A stretch of 64,000 bases of DNA. Source: Bog-473 sp963750075 (lineage in GTDB: Bacteria; Actinomycetota; Acidimicrobiia; Acidimicrobiales; RAAP-2). Below are positions 43,888-51,392 of this stretch, one piece after another (the stretch's first letter is position 1; each line of letters opens with the position of its first letter). Where the stretch lies: contig CAVVPG010000004.1 of the NCBI GenBank assembly GCA_963750075.1, forward strand, positions 372,001 to 436,000, given 5' to 3'. Under the pieces are notes generated by a model that was given only the letters and a program-made list of their open reading frames with translations, had not been told where the DNA came from and did not search any database. Made by a program: the position numbers and the translations under genes.

Positions 43888-44970
43888 GTGACATTGCGCG
43901 TGGTGGTCTTGCGGTCGAGTTGGCGCTGCGCCGTCGCGTTGGGTGTGGTCGGTATTGTCGCCGGCTTGCCCGGTCTCGGATTAGACGCCTCGGGAGCAAC
44001 GAAAGTAACGCTCGCCGCCGTGCCGGCCCCGGGAGGCGAAGCGCACTGCGGCGTCAGTGCAGAACTCGTCCCCCACTGCGGTGACTGGTGGGGCGAGGCG
44101 GTACCCAACTCCGGTTCGGACCTGCTCGAAGCCGTCTCGACTGCGGAGCTCCGAACCCAACGAACATTCGATATCGTGCACACCTACCACCGGTGGCTCC
44201 AGGCGTTCCCGACGCCAGAGGAATCCGAACTGGCCCGCAGCGGTCACCAATTGTTCATCAACTGGCAGCCAACGGACCCCGACGGCCAGCTCATTCCCTG
44301 GTCGGCCATCGCCGACGGCTCACAGGACACCGTAATCAAGTCGGAAGCGCTGCGACTGGCCGCGCTCGACCGACCGGTCATGGTGTCGTTCTCCCACGAA
44401 CCCGAGGCCGACCTAGGCAAGGAGGGCTCTGCCGCTGACTTCGCCGCCGCTTTCCGCCACGTACATGATGTCGCCGTGGCCTCGGGCGCCTCGAACATCG
44501 TGTGGGTCTGGGACGTCGAGGGGATCACAACTCGTCGCTGGGAGCGTCTCTACCACCAGCTCTGGCCCGGATCAGCCTTCGTCAACTGGGTCGCATGGGA
44601 TCCTTACAACTTCGCCTCTTGCAAAGGGCGGCCATGGCTGTCCTTCCGACGGCTCGTGTCACCCTTCTATCACTGGATCGAATCGCAACCGTTTGGGCAC
44701 CGTCCTCTGATGTTGGCCGAGTTCGGGTCCATCGGTGCACCGAGCGGACCCGACACGAAGCAGGCGTGGTTCACCGCCATACCAGGGTCTCTGGCAAGAT
44801 TTCCGGCACTCAAGGCCCTCGTCTACTTCGACTACCCCAGACCGCCTGCAACCTGTGACTGGACATCGGACTCGACGACGGCCGCAGCGTCCGCATTCAG
44901 GTCCCTGGCCCATTCGAGGATGTTCGTGCCCGACAGCGTCGTGACGGCGGCAATCCAATCCTCCCGCTGA
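43888..44970 (+). CDS. Secreted GH26-like beta-mannanase-fold protein
   Basis: A 360-residue protein starting at GTG after GGGAGG. The signal region 'CAVALGVVGIVAGLPGLGL' is followed by a barrel with 'RPVMVSFSHEPEADLG' (Glu at the acid/base position) and 'RPLMLAEFGSIGAPSG' (nucleophile Glu), the GH26 arrangement. 'FVNWVAWDPYNFASCKGRPW' also matches. It is divergent from the UDP-glucose dehydrogenase/GH26/GT2 operon and probably belongs to the same polysaccharide system as an extracellular lyase or hydrolase. It is shorter than its neighbour at 40572 and lacks the Ser/Thr linker. Confidence 0.78.
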   Translation: MTLRVVVLRSSWRCAVALGVVGIVAGLPGLGLDASGATKVTLAAVPAPGGEAHCGVSAELVPHCGDWWGEAVPNSGSDLLEAVSTAELRTQRTFDIVHTYHRWLQAFPTPEESELARSGHQLFINWQPTDPDGQLIPWSAIADGSQDTVIKSEALRLAALDRPVMVSFSHEPEADLGKEGSAADFAAAFRHVHDVAVASGASNIVWVWDVEGITTRRWERLYHQLWPGSAFVNWVAWDPYNFASCKGRPWLSFRRLVSPFYHWIESQPFGHRPLMLAEFGSIGAPSGPDTKQAWFTAIPGSLARFPALKALVYFDYPRPPATCDWTSDSTTAAASAFRSLAHSRMFVPDSVVTAAIQSSR

Positions 44971-45132
44971 AGCGGGCCACCTCACAGGCCGTTCTGATCA
45001 CACCCGCCTCCGCGACGACTGCGGTCGGCGGTTCACACTCGAACCGACGCGACGTCTGGTCCTTGCTGTTAGGGAGGACCGAATGTCGGTCTGTCCAGTC
45101 CGCTGGGTAGGCGCCGGTTAGCCGATCTGAAG

Positions 45133-45341
45133 AGGTAGAAAACCCCTGGCCTGGTGCGATGGAGCGGAAGACGCACACATGGAGCGGAAGACGGGACTCG
45201 AACCCGCGACCATCACATTGGCAAGGTGATGGATTCGGTCCACGGGGTAGTGGTCAGCCCCGGGGCGGGCCGCTGCGTCCACCCCCCCCCCAGTTTCCAC
45301 TAGGTCCATTCAGCCCGCCCCTCTAGTAGAGCGCTCTACTA
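45133..45341 (-). repeat. tRNA-Gly-derived att-like module, copy 5 (tRNA part 45180-45231)
   Basis: Flank 'GGTAGAAAACCCCTGGCC', then a first short core start (TGGAGCGGAAGACG at 45160-45173), then a second, longer tRNA-Gly 3'-half core from 45180. The arm 'GTTTCCACTAGGTCC' follows, and the perfect 18-bp palindrome TAGTAGAGCGCTCTACTA at 45324-45341. A run of nine or more C lies at 45283. The doubled core start suggests two events at the same site. Confidence 0.87.
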
Positions 45342-45460
45342 CCGCGTTCAACGAGAATCACCCTCACACCCTGACTCACGTCGGCGGCGATCCGGCGGAC
45401 TAGTTCGTCCCAGAGACCGGTGCTGAGCTACACGCCCGTCGGTAGGCTCGCCGCAGCCGT

Positions 45461-47347
45461 ATGGCAGTCATCGACCCTTCCGAGAGCTCCACTCGTACGG
45501 CGTGGTTACAGCGCGACACCGCCCTTCGCCGTTTCCTGCAAACGGAGACGGCGAGCGCCGCCCTCCTCCTCGGGGCTGCAGTCGGCGCGCTGATCTGGGC
45601 GAATGCCGACACGTCCTCCTACCACCACGTATGGCAGACCCGGCTGTCCGTACACCTCGGTCAGGCAGCAGTGTCCATGGATCTGCGTGGCTGGATCAAC
45701 AGTGGCCTCATGAGCTTCTTCTTCCTGGTCGTCGGGCTCGAGGCACGCCGGGAATTCGACATCGGCGAGTTTCGAGAGCGTCCCAGAATCATCCTTCCCG
45801 TGCTCGCGGGGCTCGGCGGGATGGTGGGGGCGGTCGGGCTCTACCTGGCCATCAACGCTGATCGGACCTCGGCGCACGGTTGGGGCGTGTCGATGTCGAC
45901 CGATACTGCCTTCGCCCTTGGCCTGCTCGCTCTACTTGGCAGGCACGCTCCCGAACGACTGCGCGGCTTCATCCTCACGCTCACGGTCGTCGACGACATC
46001 GTGGGCCTCGTCGTCATCGCCACGGTCTACACCCATCACCTGACAGTCGCTCCGCTCGTGATCGCGATCGGACTCATGGCGCTTGCGGCCTTCGCGGCAT
46101 CGCTCAGGATCCATTACGGACTGCTCTACTTCACATTGGCGGCGGCGAGCTGGGTCGCTTTGGTCGAGTCCGGCGTCGACCCTGTCGTCGTCGGGCTTGC
46201 AGCAGGTCTCATCGCCTACGCCGCTCCGCCTGCCCGCACCGATCTGGAACGGACCTCAGATCTCTTCCGGGACTTCCGGGAGCAGCCGACCGCCGGGATG
46301 GCGAGACAGCTTCGCGCCGGCGTGCGGACCGCGGTCTCCCCCAACGACCGTCTGCAGCAGATTTGGCACCCATGGACGAGCTATCTCATCGTCCCGCTGT
46401 TCGGCCTCGCGAACGCCGGCATACCCGTCAACGTCGGCTTCCTCGCCCAGGCCTACACGTCGCCCATCACAGTCGGGATCGCCCTCGGTTACGTGGTCGG
46501 CAAGCCGGCCGGGATCATGACCGTGTCCGCTCTCGTCAACAAGGTAACGAGAGGCCGACTCCGTCCACCGGTTGGCTGGATGGCCGCCCTGGGCGGTGGC
46601 ACCTTGGCCGGTATGGGCTTCACCGTCTCGCTACTCGTCGCCTCTGTCGCGTTCACGGGTGTCGAGTTGAAAGAGGCGACGCTCGGAGTGCTCACGGCGG
46701 CAGTGGTGGCAGCCCTGCTGACCTGGTTGGTGTTCCAGATCACGGATCGCCTGCCGTCGCCACTTCGCAGCCGGGCGCTCCTCGGCCAGTCCCCCGCGAT
46801 CGTGGACCTCGCCGATCCGGTCGATGGCGACCGCGACCATATCCGCGGGCCGGCGAACGCGGACGTGACCCTCGTCGAGTACGGCGACTTCGAGTGTCCG
46901 TACTGTGGGCGGGCCGAACCGGTCATCCGGGAACTCCTCGCCGACTTCGGCGACCTACGTTATGTGTGGCGCCATCTGCCACTGAACGACGTGCATCCGA
47001 GAGCTCAACTGGCGGCGGAGGCATCCGAGGCCGCCGCAGCGCAGGGGGCCTTCTGGCCGATGCACGACCTGCTGATCGAGCACCAGGACGAGCTGGCCCC
47101 CAAGGACCTCATCCGGTACGCGGAACAGCTCGGACTCGATGTGAATACATTCACCGAGGACCTCCGAAGTCGCCGATGGAGCGAACGTGTCGCGGCAGAC
47201 GTCGAGAGCGCCGATGTGAGCGTGGTCGCGGGTACCCCGAGCTTCTTTGTCAACGGACAGCGGCAGGTCGGAACGTACGATCTCACGACGCTCAGCCGTG
47301 CCGTAAGGACCGCGCGGGCACAGGCGCACATCGGGGATCGCAGGTAG
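45461..47347 (+). CDS. nhaA: NhaA Na+/H+ antiporter fused to a DsbA-like thioredoxin domain
   Basis: A 628-residue fusion. Residues about 20-430 are NhaA with many hydrophobic helices; 'LTVVDDIVGLVVIATVY' carries the paired Asp that bind Na+/H+, and 'GMGFTVSLLVASVAFTG' is near the end of the antiporter. Residues about 455-620 are a DsbA/thioredoxin-fold domain with 'YGDFECPYCGRAEPVIREL' (CxxC) and 'VVAGTPSFFVNGQRQVG' with the cis-Pro. NhaA exchanges Na+ for protons; the fused thiol domain may couple it to redox state. It is the only gene of its segment. No strong ribosome site precedes the ATG. Confidence 0.87.
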   Translation: MAVIDPSESSTRTAWLQRDTALRRFLQTETASAALLLGAAVGALIWANADTSSYHHVWQTRLSVHLGQAAVSMDLRGWINSGLMSFFFLVVGLEARREFDIGEFRERPRIILPVLAGLGGMVGAVGLYLAINADRTSAHGWGVSMSTDTAFALGLLALLGRHAPERLRGFILTLTVVDDIVGLVVIATVYTHHLTVAPLVIAIGLMALAAFAASLRIHYGLLYFTLAAASWVALVESGVDPVVVGLAAGLIAYAAPPARTDLERTSDLFRDFREQPTAGMARQLRAGVRTAVSPNDRLQQIWHPWTSYLIVPLFGLANAGIPVNVGFLAQAYTSPITVGIALGYVVGKPAGIMTVSALVNKVTRGRLRPPVGWMAALGGGTLAGMGFTVSLLVASVAFTGVELKEATLGVLTAAVVAALLTWLVFQITDRLPSPLRSRALLGQSPAIVDLADPVDGDRDHIRGPANADVTLVEYGDFECPYCGRAEPVIRELLADFGDLRYVWRHLPLNDVHPRAQLAAEASEAAAAQGAFWPMHDLLIEHQDELAPKDLIRYAEQLGLDVNTFTEDLRSRRWSERVAADVESADVSVVAGTPSFFVNGQRQVGTYDLTTLSRAVRTARAQAHIGDRR

Positions 47348-47374
47348 GGGGATTCCGTTTGCCAAATGACCGGA

Positions 47375-47561
47375 GGGTTTGAAAAACCACCCCTGACCTG
47401 CTAGAATGGAGCGGAAGACGGGATTCGAACCCGCGACCCTCACCTTGGCAAGGTGGTGTTTTTGGTCTGGTAGTTCGACCCCAGTGCCCAGCCGTGCTGT
47501 TCTGTCCACCCAGTTTCCACTTTGTCCATCCAGTCCGTCGCTGTAGTAGAGCGCTCTACTA
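47375..47561 (-). repeat. tRNA-Gly-derived att-like module, copy 6 (tRNA part 47407-47457)
   Basis: The best preserved module. Plus-strand order: 'GGGTTTGAAAAACCACCC' and 'CTGACCTGCTAGAAT', the tRNA-Gly 3' half identical to the intact gene from CCA through the anticodon loop, 'TGTCCACCCAGTTTCCAC' and 'TTTGTCCATCCAGTCCGTCG', then the palindrome TAGTAGAGCGCTCTACTA at 47544-47561. The 47348-47774 gap holds no gene besides this. Confidence 0.9.
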
Positions 47562-47774
47562 TCGGCCTTGATCCCTCGGACATTTTGATCCGAGCAATGA
47601 TCGCCATCGCTGAGGCCCGGGAGCACATGGAGGTCGCTCCAGCAGTGTCGGTCCCGAGTTCGGAACGATCCTCCTTCGTCCAGTAGCATCGGGACTCGAG
47701 GAGGCGATTTCGCGACGTGGACTGACGTACCTTAAGCCGAGTCAAGGAGTCGACCTCGCCAGTTGGATGAACAA

Positions 47775-48839
47775 CTAGGCGCCCGAGGCCTCACCGCCGT
47801 CTGGCGGCGTGCGCACCACGGTGCGGCCGGTGGTTTCGCGGCGCTCCAGCGCCTCGAGTGCGGCGGGAACGTGCGCGAACTCGATCTGCTGACCGATCAC
47901 GGCGCGGATTGTTCCTGCCCGGGTGAGGTGCACGATGTGACTCCAGATGTCAACTCCCTGTGCGGTGGACAGAAAGTTCATTCCGAACGGACGGGCCGGC
48001 CGGGGCGAGTCGACGTAGGCGAAACAGATCCCCACAAGGTCAAAGTTCCCGTAGATGCTGGGCTGGATCGGTAGCGGGCGCTCCTCCGATTCGATCCCGG
48101 AGGCGAACCCGATGATGAGGTGACGGCCGTTGAATGCCATCGCCCGAAACGTCTCTGTCGTCACCGCACCGCCCACGGTGTCAAATGCCAAGTCGACTCC
48201 CCGTCCATTCGTGACGTCGTCGATGAAGGCAACGAAATCGTCGCTTCGGTAGTTCACGCCGTAGTCGGCGCCCAGCGACCGGCAAAACTCGACCTTCTTG
48301 TCAGTGCCCGCTGTGCCGATCACCGTCGCTCCGAACGCCTTGGCCAGCTGGACGGCGGCCGACCCGACTCCTCCGGCTGCGGCGTGGACGAGCACGACCT
48401 CGCCGGGGGCCACCCGTCCCCGGACCCGCAGGGCGAGGTAGCTGACCAGGTAGGGGAAATACATCGCCACCCCCTCGGCCGCGCTGAGCCACGTGGGGAT
48501 CTGTTGGAGCGTCGCTCCGTCGAGCAGAGCCGCTGACGCGTAGGCACCCTGCACGCCCGCGGTGGTGCCGACGACTCGTCGGCCGAGTAACGCCTCACAG
48601 CCGGGCCCTGCCGCATGGACCTTTCCTGCGGCCGCCATGCCGACGACGAATGGGGGTTCGAACTTCAACAGACCGTATCGACCGCGGATGGTGTCGATGT
48701 CGTTGAAGTCGAGGCAAAATGCCTCCACGGCGATCCGCACCTGGTTGCCGCCCGGGTCCCCGACCTCCACCGTCTGGATCTCGAGCGCTTCGGTCGGTGC
48801 GCCGAGCCGGGTGACCATCCACGCTGTAGCCGTCGTCAT
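47775..48839 (-). CDS. Quinone oxidoreductase/MDR-type dehydrogenase
   Basis: A 354-residue medium-chain dehydrogenase with 'CLDFNDIDTIRGRYGLLKF', the NADPH motif 'LVHAAAGGVGSAAVQLAKA' and 'GVDLAFDTVGGAVTTETFR'. Zinc ligands are missing. It is a paralogue of the protein at 31914-32945. The ATG at 48839 overlaps the P450 stop by 4 bp (ATGA), so the two are translationally coupled and likely act on the same substrate: hydroxylation, then reduction or oxidation of an enone. Confidence 0.88.
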   Translation of the reverse strand: MTTATAWMVTRLGAPTEALEIQTVEVGDPGGNQVRIAVEAFCLDFNDIDTIRGRYGLLKFEPPFVVGMAAAGKVHAAGPGCEALLGRRVVGTTAGVQGAYASAALLDGATLQQIPTWLSAAEGVAMYFPYLVSYLALRVRGRVAPGEVVLVHAAAGGVGSAAVQLAKAFGATVIGTAGTDKKVEFCRSLGADYGVNYRSDDFVAFIDDVTNGRGVDLAFDTVGGAVTTETFRAMAFNGRHLIIGFASGIESEERPLPIQPSIYGNFDLVGICFAYVDSPRPARPFGMNFLSTAQGVDIWSHIVHLTRAGTIRAVIGQQIEFAHVPAALEALERRETTGRTVVRTPPDGGEASGA

Positions 48840-50062
48840 CCGGAGCCCCCATAGTCGACGGGAAGGTGTTTGATGCCGTTCAGCCATGACGAGCGGAGGC
48901 GGACAGGTGGACCGATCAACCTCGTGTCGGTCAGCTCGTCGGCGATCACGTCGAACATCACTCTGAGCTCGAGTCGGGAGAGGTTGGCCCCGATGCAGAA
49001 GTGGGAGCCGCCGGCGCCAAAGGTGACGTGCGGATTCGGTGAGCGACCGATGTCGAACCGCCGAGGGTCGTCGAACACCTCCTCATCGAAGTTCGCGGAG
49101 GGGAAGTACAGAGCCACCCGCTCGCCCTTGCGCACCGGCTGGCCGGCGACCTCGGTGTCCTCGGCGGCCGTGCGCTGGAGGGTCACTGCGGGCGAGGCCC
49201 AGCGCAGGATCTCGTCGACGGCGGTGGTGGGTCGTTCGGAGCGCCATCGTTCCCACTGGTCCGGATTTTGCAGAAAAGCCAGCATGCCGTGGGTGATCGC
49301 CTGCCGAGTGGTCTCATTGCCGGCGACAGCGAGGATCATGAAGAAGAACGCAAACTCTTCGCTCGTCAGGCGCTGGCCGTCGGTACCAGGTTGGACGAGT
49401 CTGCTGGTGACATCCCCGAGGTCCTTCTCGACCCGTACCTCGGCTGCCGCATGGGCGTAGGCGAACATCTCGACCACGCCCGAGAGGTCAGCATCCGCGT
49501 ACTCGGGATCCTCACTGCCCGCCATCTGGTCGCTCCAGTCGAAGAGCTGCTGGCGATCGGCGTCGGGAATGCCCATGAGACCGGCAATGGCCTGCAGGGG
49601 CAGATGACGGGCCACGTCGATAACGAAGTCGCCCGTGCCGTCATGCTTGGCAGCCCAGACGATCCGGTGGGCTCGTTCGCGCAAGTCGTCCTCGAGGCCC
49701 GCCAAGGCGCGCGGGGTGAAGCATCGGTTTCCCACCCGGCGAACTCGGGTGTGCCGGGGCGGGTCCATGCAAAGCAGGAGATTCTTCGTGGATTCGCCCG
49801 TCGGATCAGACTCATTGAGCCGACGAACGAAGGCGGAGTTGGCCTCCACCGACCACCCGGGATTCCTGGTCACCGCCGAGACGTCGGCGTGGCGAGTGAG
49901 CGCCCAGAATCCCGTGTCGCCGTATCCTGCCATGGGCGGTTGCGGATTCCACCGAATGGGTTGATTCCGGCGCAGCCAGGCGAATTCGTCCAGGGGCAGA
50001 TGATCGGCCAGCAGGTCGGGATCACTCAGATCGAGGCGAGCGTCGACAGGCGTCGAGGGCAC
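48836..50062 (-). CDS. Cytochrome P450, CYP125/142-like
   Basis: A 408-residue P450. The I-helix 'AVAGNETTRQAITHGMLAF', the ExxR in 'AVDEILRWASP', 'ANFDEEVFDDPRRF' and the heme loop 'HVTFGAGGSHFCIGANLSRL' are complete. 'LPLQAIAGLMGIP', 'SDQMAGSEDPEYADAD' and the end 'SSWLNGIKHLPVDYG' match, as I remember them, the steroid C26-hydroxylases CYP125 and CYP142 of actinobacteria. Oxidation of a sterol side chain or similar terpenoid is a fair guess. The GTG at 50062 has AGGAGG at good spacing; an upstream GTG at 50086 would precede that ribosome site. No ferredoxin or reductase partner is nearby. Confidence 0.88.
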   Translation of the reverse strand: MPSTPVDARLDLSDPDLLADHLPLDEFAWLRRNQPIRWNPQPPMAGYGDTGFWALTRHADVSAVTRNPGWSVEANSAFVRRLNESDPTGESTKNLLLCMDPPRHTRVRRVGNRCFTPRALAGLEDDLRERAHRIVWAAKHDGTGDFVIDVARHLPLQAIAGLMGIPDADRQQLFDWSDQMAGSEDPEYADADLSGVVEMFAYAHAAAEVRVEKDLGDVTSRLVQPGTDGQRLTSEEFAFFFMILAVAGNETTRQAITHGMLAFLQNPDQWERWRSERPTTAVDEILRWASPAVTLQRTAAEDTEVAGQPVRKGERVALYFPSANFDEEVFDDPRRFDIGRSPNPHVTFGAGGSHFCIGANLSRLELRVMFDVIADELTDTRLIGPPVRLRSSWLNGIKHLPVDYGGSG

Positions 50063-50157
50063 TACGGCGGACCTCCTTGCTTGCACCGTGTCAGCTGAAC
50101 CCTAACGCTGGATGACCACCGTGGAGCTGGCCGTCGCAGCGCCCGTCGCCATCTTGG

Positions 50158-50229
50158 AGCGGAAGACGGGATTCGAACCCGCGACCCTCACCTTGGCAAG
50201 GTGATGCGCTACCGCTGCGCCACTTCCGC
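50158..50229 (-). tRNA. tRNA-Gly (anticodon GCC), intact
   Basis: The minus strand folds as a full cloverleaf: acceptor GCGGAAG/CTTCCGC, D arm GCGC-AGCGGTA-GCGC, anticodon stem TCACC with loop TTGCCAA and GGTGA, T arm GCGGG-TTCGAAT-CCCGT. The anticodon is GCC (glycine). The discriminator T is followed by an encoded CCA (50157-50155). It is the only complete copy in the window; six 3'-half copies lie to its left. Its 3' end is where the foreign segments were inserted, so each insertion kept the tRNA whole. Confidence 0.95.
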
Positions 50230-50354
50230 GTTGAGCAACCATTCTAGCGCGCCGGCCGCAGCGGAGAGGAGGACGTCCCTCCAGCTTTCGGCTGCCCAAT
50301 TGGGGGCCCGATCCCAGCGCGCCGAGGTCGTCGCTGCCTCGGTAGATTGCGGTC

Positions 50355-51134
50355 GTGCGCCAAGACGAGACCTCCGCCGTGCTCAGCAGCTCCTTCGGCG
50401 CCGTGGCCGACGAGTACGACCGGCTGCGCCCCGGACCGTCCGAAGCAGCGTTGGATTGGCTGCTCCCCCGAGGCGCCTCCGACGCACTCGAGATCGGCGC
50501 CGGCACCGGCGTGCTCACGCGGCTCCTCGCGCGGAGGGTCACCCATGTGACCGCCGTCGAACCGGACGAGCGGATGCGCGCGCTGCTCGCCGCCGACAAC
50601 ATCGGCGTCGAGGTCCTCGCTGGTCGCGCCGAGGAGCTCCCTGCCCCCACGTCCTCCTACGACGTCGTCGTCGCCGCGTCAGCATGGCACTGGGTGGACG
50701 AGGAGCGAGCCGTTCCCGAGGTGGCGCGGGTGCTGCGCCCTTCCGGGCGGCTCTCCCTGGTCTGGAGCGGGCCCGACCGCTCCGTCGACTGGGTGCGCTC
50801 GCTGTGGGCGGGCGGCATCATCTTCACGCCGGAGGAGGTCGCCGACGTCGATGCGCGCCGGCGGCGGCGCCATGCCGTCAACGTGGACGTCGCCGGCGGG
50901 AGCCCGTTCTCGGAGCCCGAGACGATCTTGTTCCGCTGGAGCCGCCCGATGACCAAGCAGGACATCGTTGCCCTGGCGACCACCTACAGCTCGGTGATCA
51001 CCATGGACGAGGACGCCCGCCGGCGGCACCTGAGTGCCATGACCAGTTTCCTCGACACCCACGAAGCGTTCCTGGGACTGGACGTCATCGAGGTCCCCAT
51101 GCGCTCCTACTGCTGGCGTGCGACCAAGCGCTGA
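50355..51134 (+). CDS. Class I SAM-dependent methyltransferase
   Basis: A 259-residue protein. The SAM site 'ALEIGAGTGVLTRLLARRV' (motif I), 'VTAVEPDERMRALL' and 'YDVVVAASAWHWVDEERAVP' (motifs II and III) are those of the methyltransferase 11 family. The start is a GTG at 50355. The acceptor is not predictable. It is the first gene on the chromosome side of the tRNA and, with near-saturated G/C third positions, looks native. Confidence 0.87.
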   Translation: MRQDETSAVLSSSFGAVADEYDRLRPGPSEAALDWLLPRGASDALEIGAGTGVLTRLLARRVTHVTAVEPDERMRALLAADNIGVEVLAGRAEELPAPTSSYDVVVAASAWHWVDEERAVPEVARVLRPSGRLSLVWSGPDRSVDWVRSLWAGGIIFTPEEVADVDARRRRRHAVNVDVAGGSPFSEPETILFRWSRPMTKQDIVALATTYSSVITMDEDARRRHLSAMTSFLDTHEAFLGLDVIEVPMRSYCWRATKR

Positions 51135-51215
51135 CCGCGCCTGGGGCCGGCACGTGTTGAGAGGATGTGACAAAGGTCCCTAATCAGGGGGCGACCTGGG
51201 GCTTAGGGTGACCCC

Positions 51216-51392
51216 ATGTTCGTCGCTGCCCTGCTGGGCGCTCTGATCAACCTCAACGGGTCCGGCCACTACATCCACTGGGGTTTCATCCAGATGTCGG
51301 TCGCCAACTTCGTCGTCATCATCTTGATGATCGTCGTCTTCGTCCTGGCGATCCTCTTGCCGTTCCCGAAGCGCAAGGGAGACCGCCAGTGA
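51216..51392 (+). CDS. Small membrane protein heading the cytochrome b operon (58 residues)
   Basis: An ATG at 51216 opens a 58-residue frame with one strong membrane helix 'SVANFVVIILMIVVFVLAIL' and a basic end 'PFPKRKGDRQ'. The stop overlaps the GTG of the cytochrome b gene by 4 bp (GTGA), so the two are co-translated. The N-terminal 'GSGHYIHWGF' holds two His. It is probably a small accessory subunit of the membrane complex, comparable to the tiny subunits of bc-type complexes; this role is inferred from position. Confidence 0.72.
   Translation: MFVAALLGALINLNGSGHYIHWGFIQMSVANFVVIILMIVVFVLAILLPFPKRKGDRQ

Noticed and set aside
45118..45309. Short frames starting ATGGAC in the arm of each module (reading 'MDxVETGWT')
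   Set aside because: The similarity between copies is explained by the conserved arm DNA; the frames diverge or break beyond about 10 codons.
47407..47457. tRNA-Gly gene at module 6 (and at modules 1 to 5)
   Set aside because: Only the 3' half is present; acceptor 5' strand and D arm are missing, so no cloverleaf can form. Only 50158-50229 is a full tRNA.
21154..47561. CRISPR array suggested by repeated short units
   Set aside because: The units are about 200 bp, kilobases apart and contain a tRNA core; there are no regular short repeats with spacers and no cas genes.
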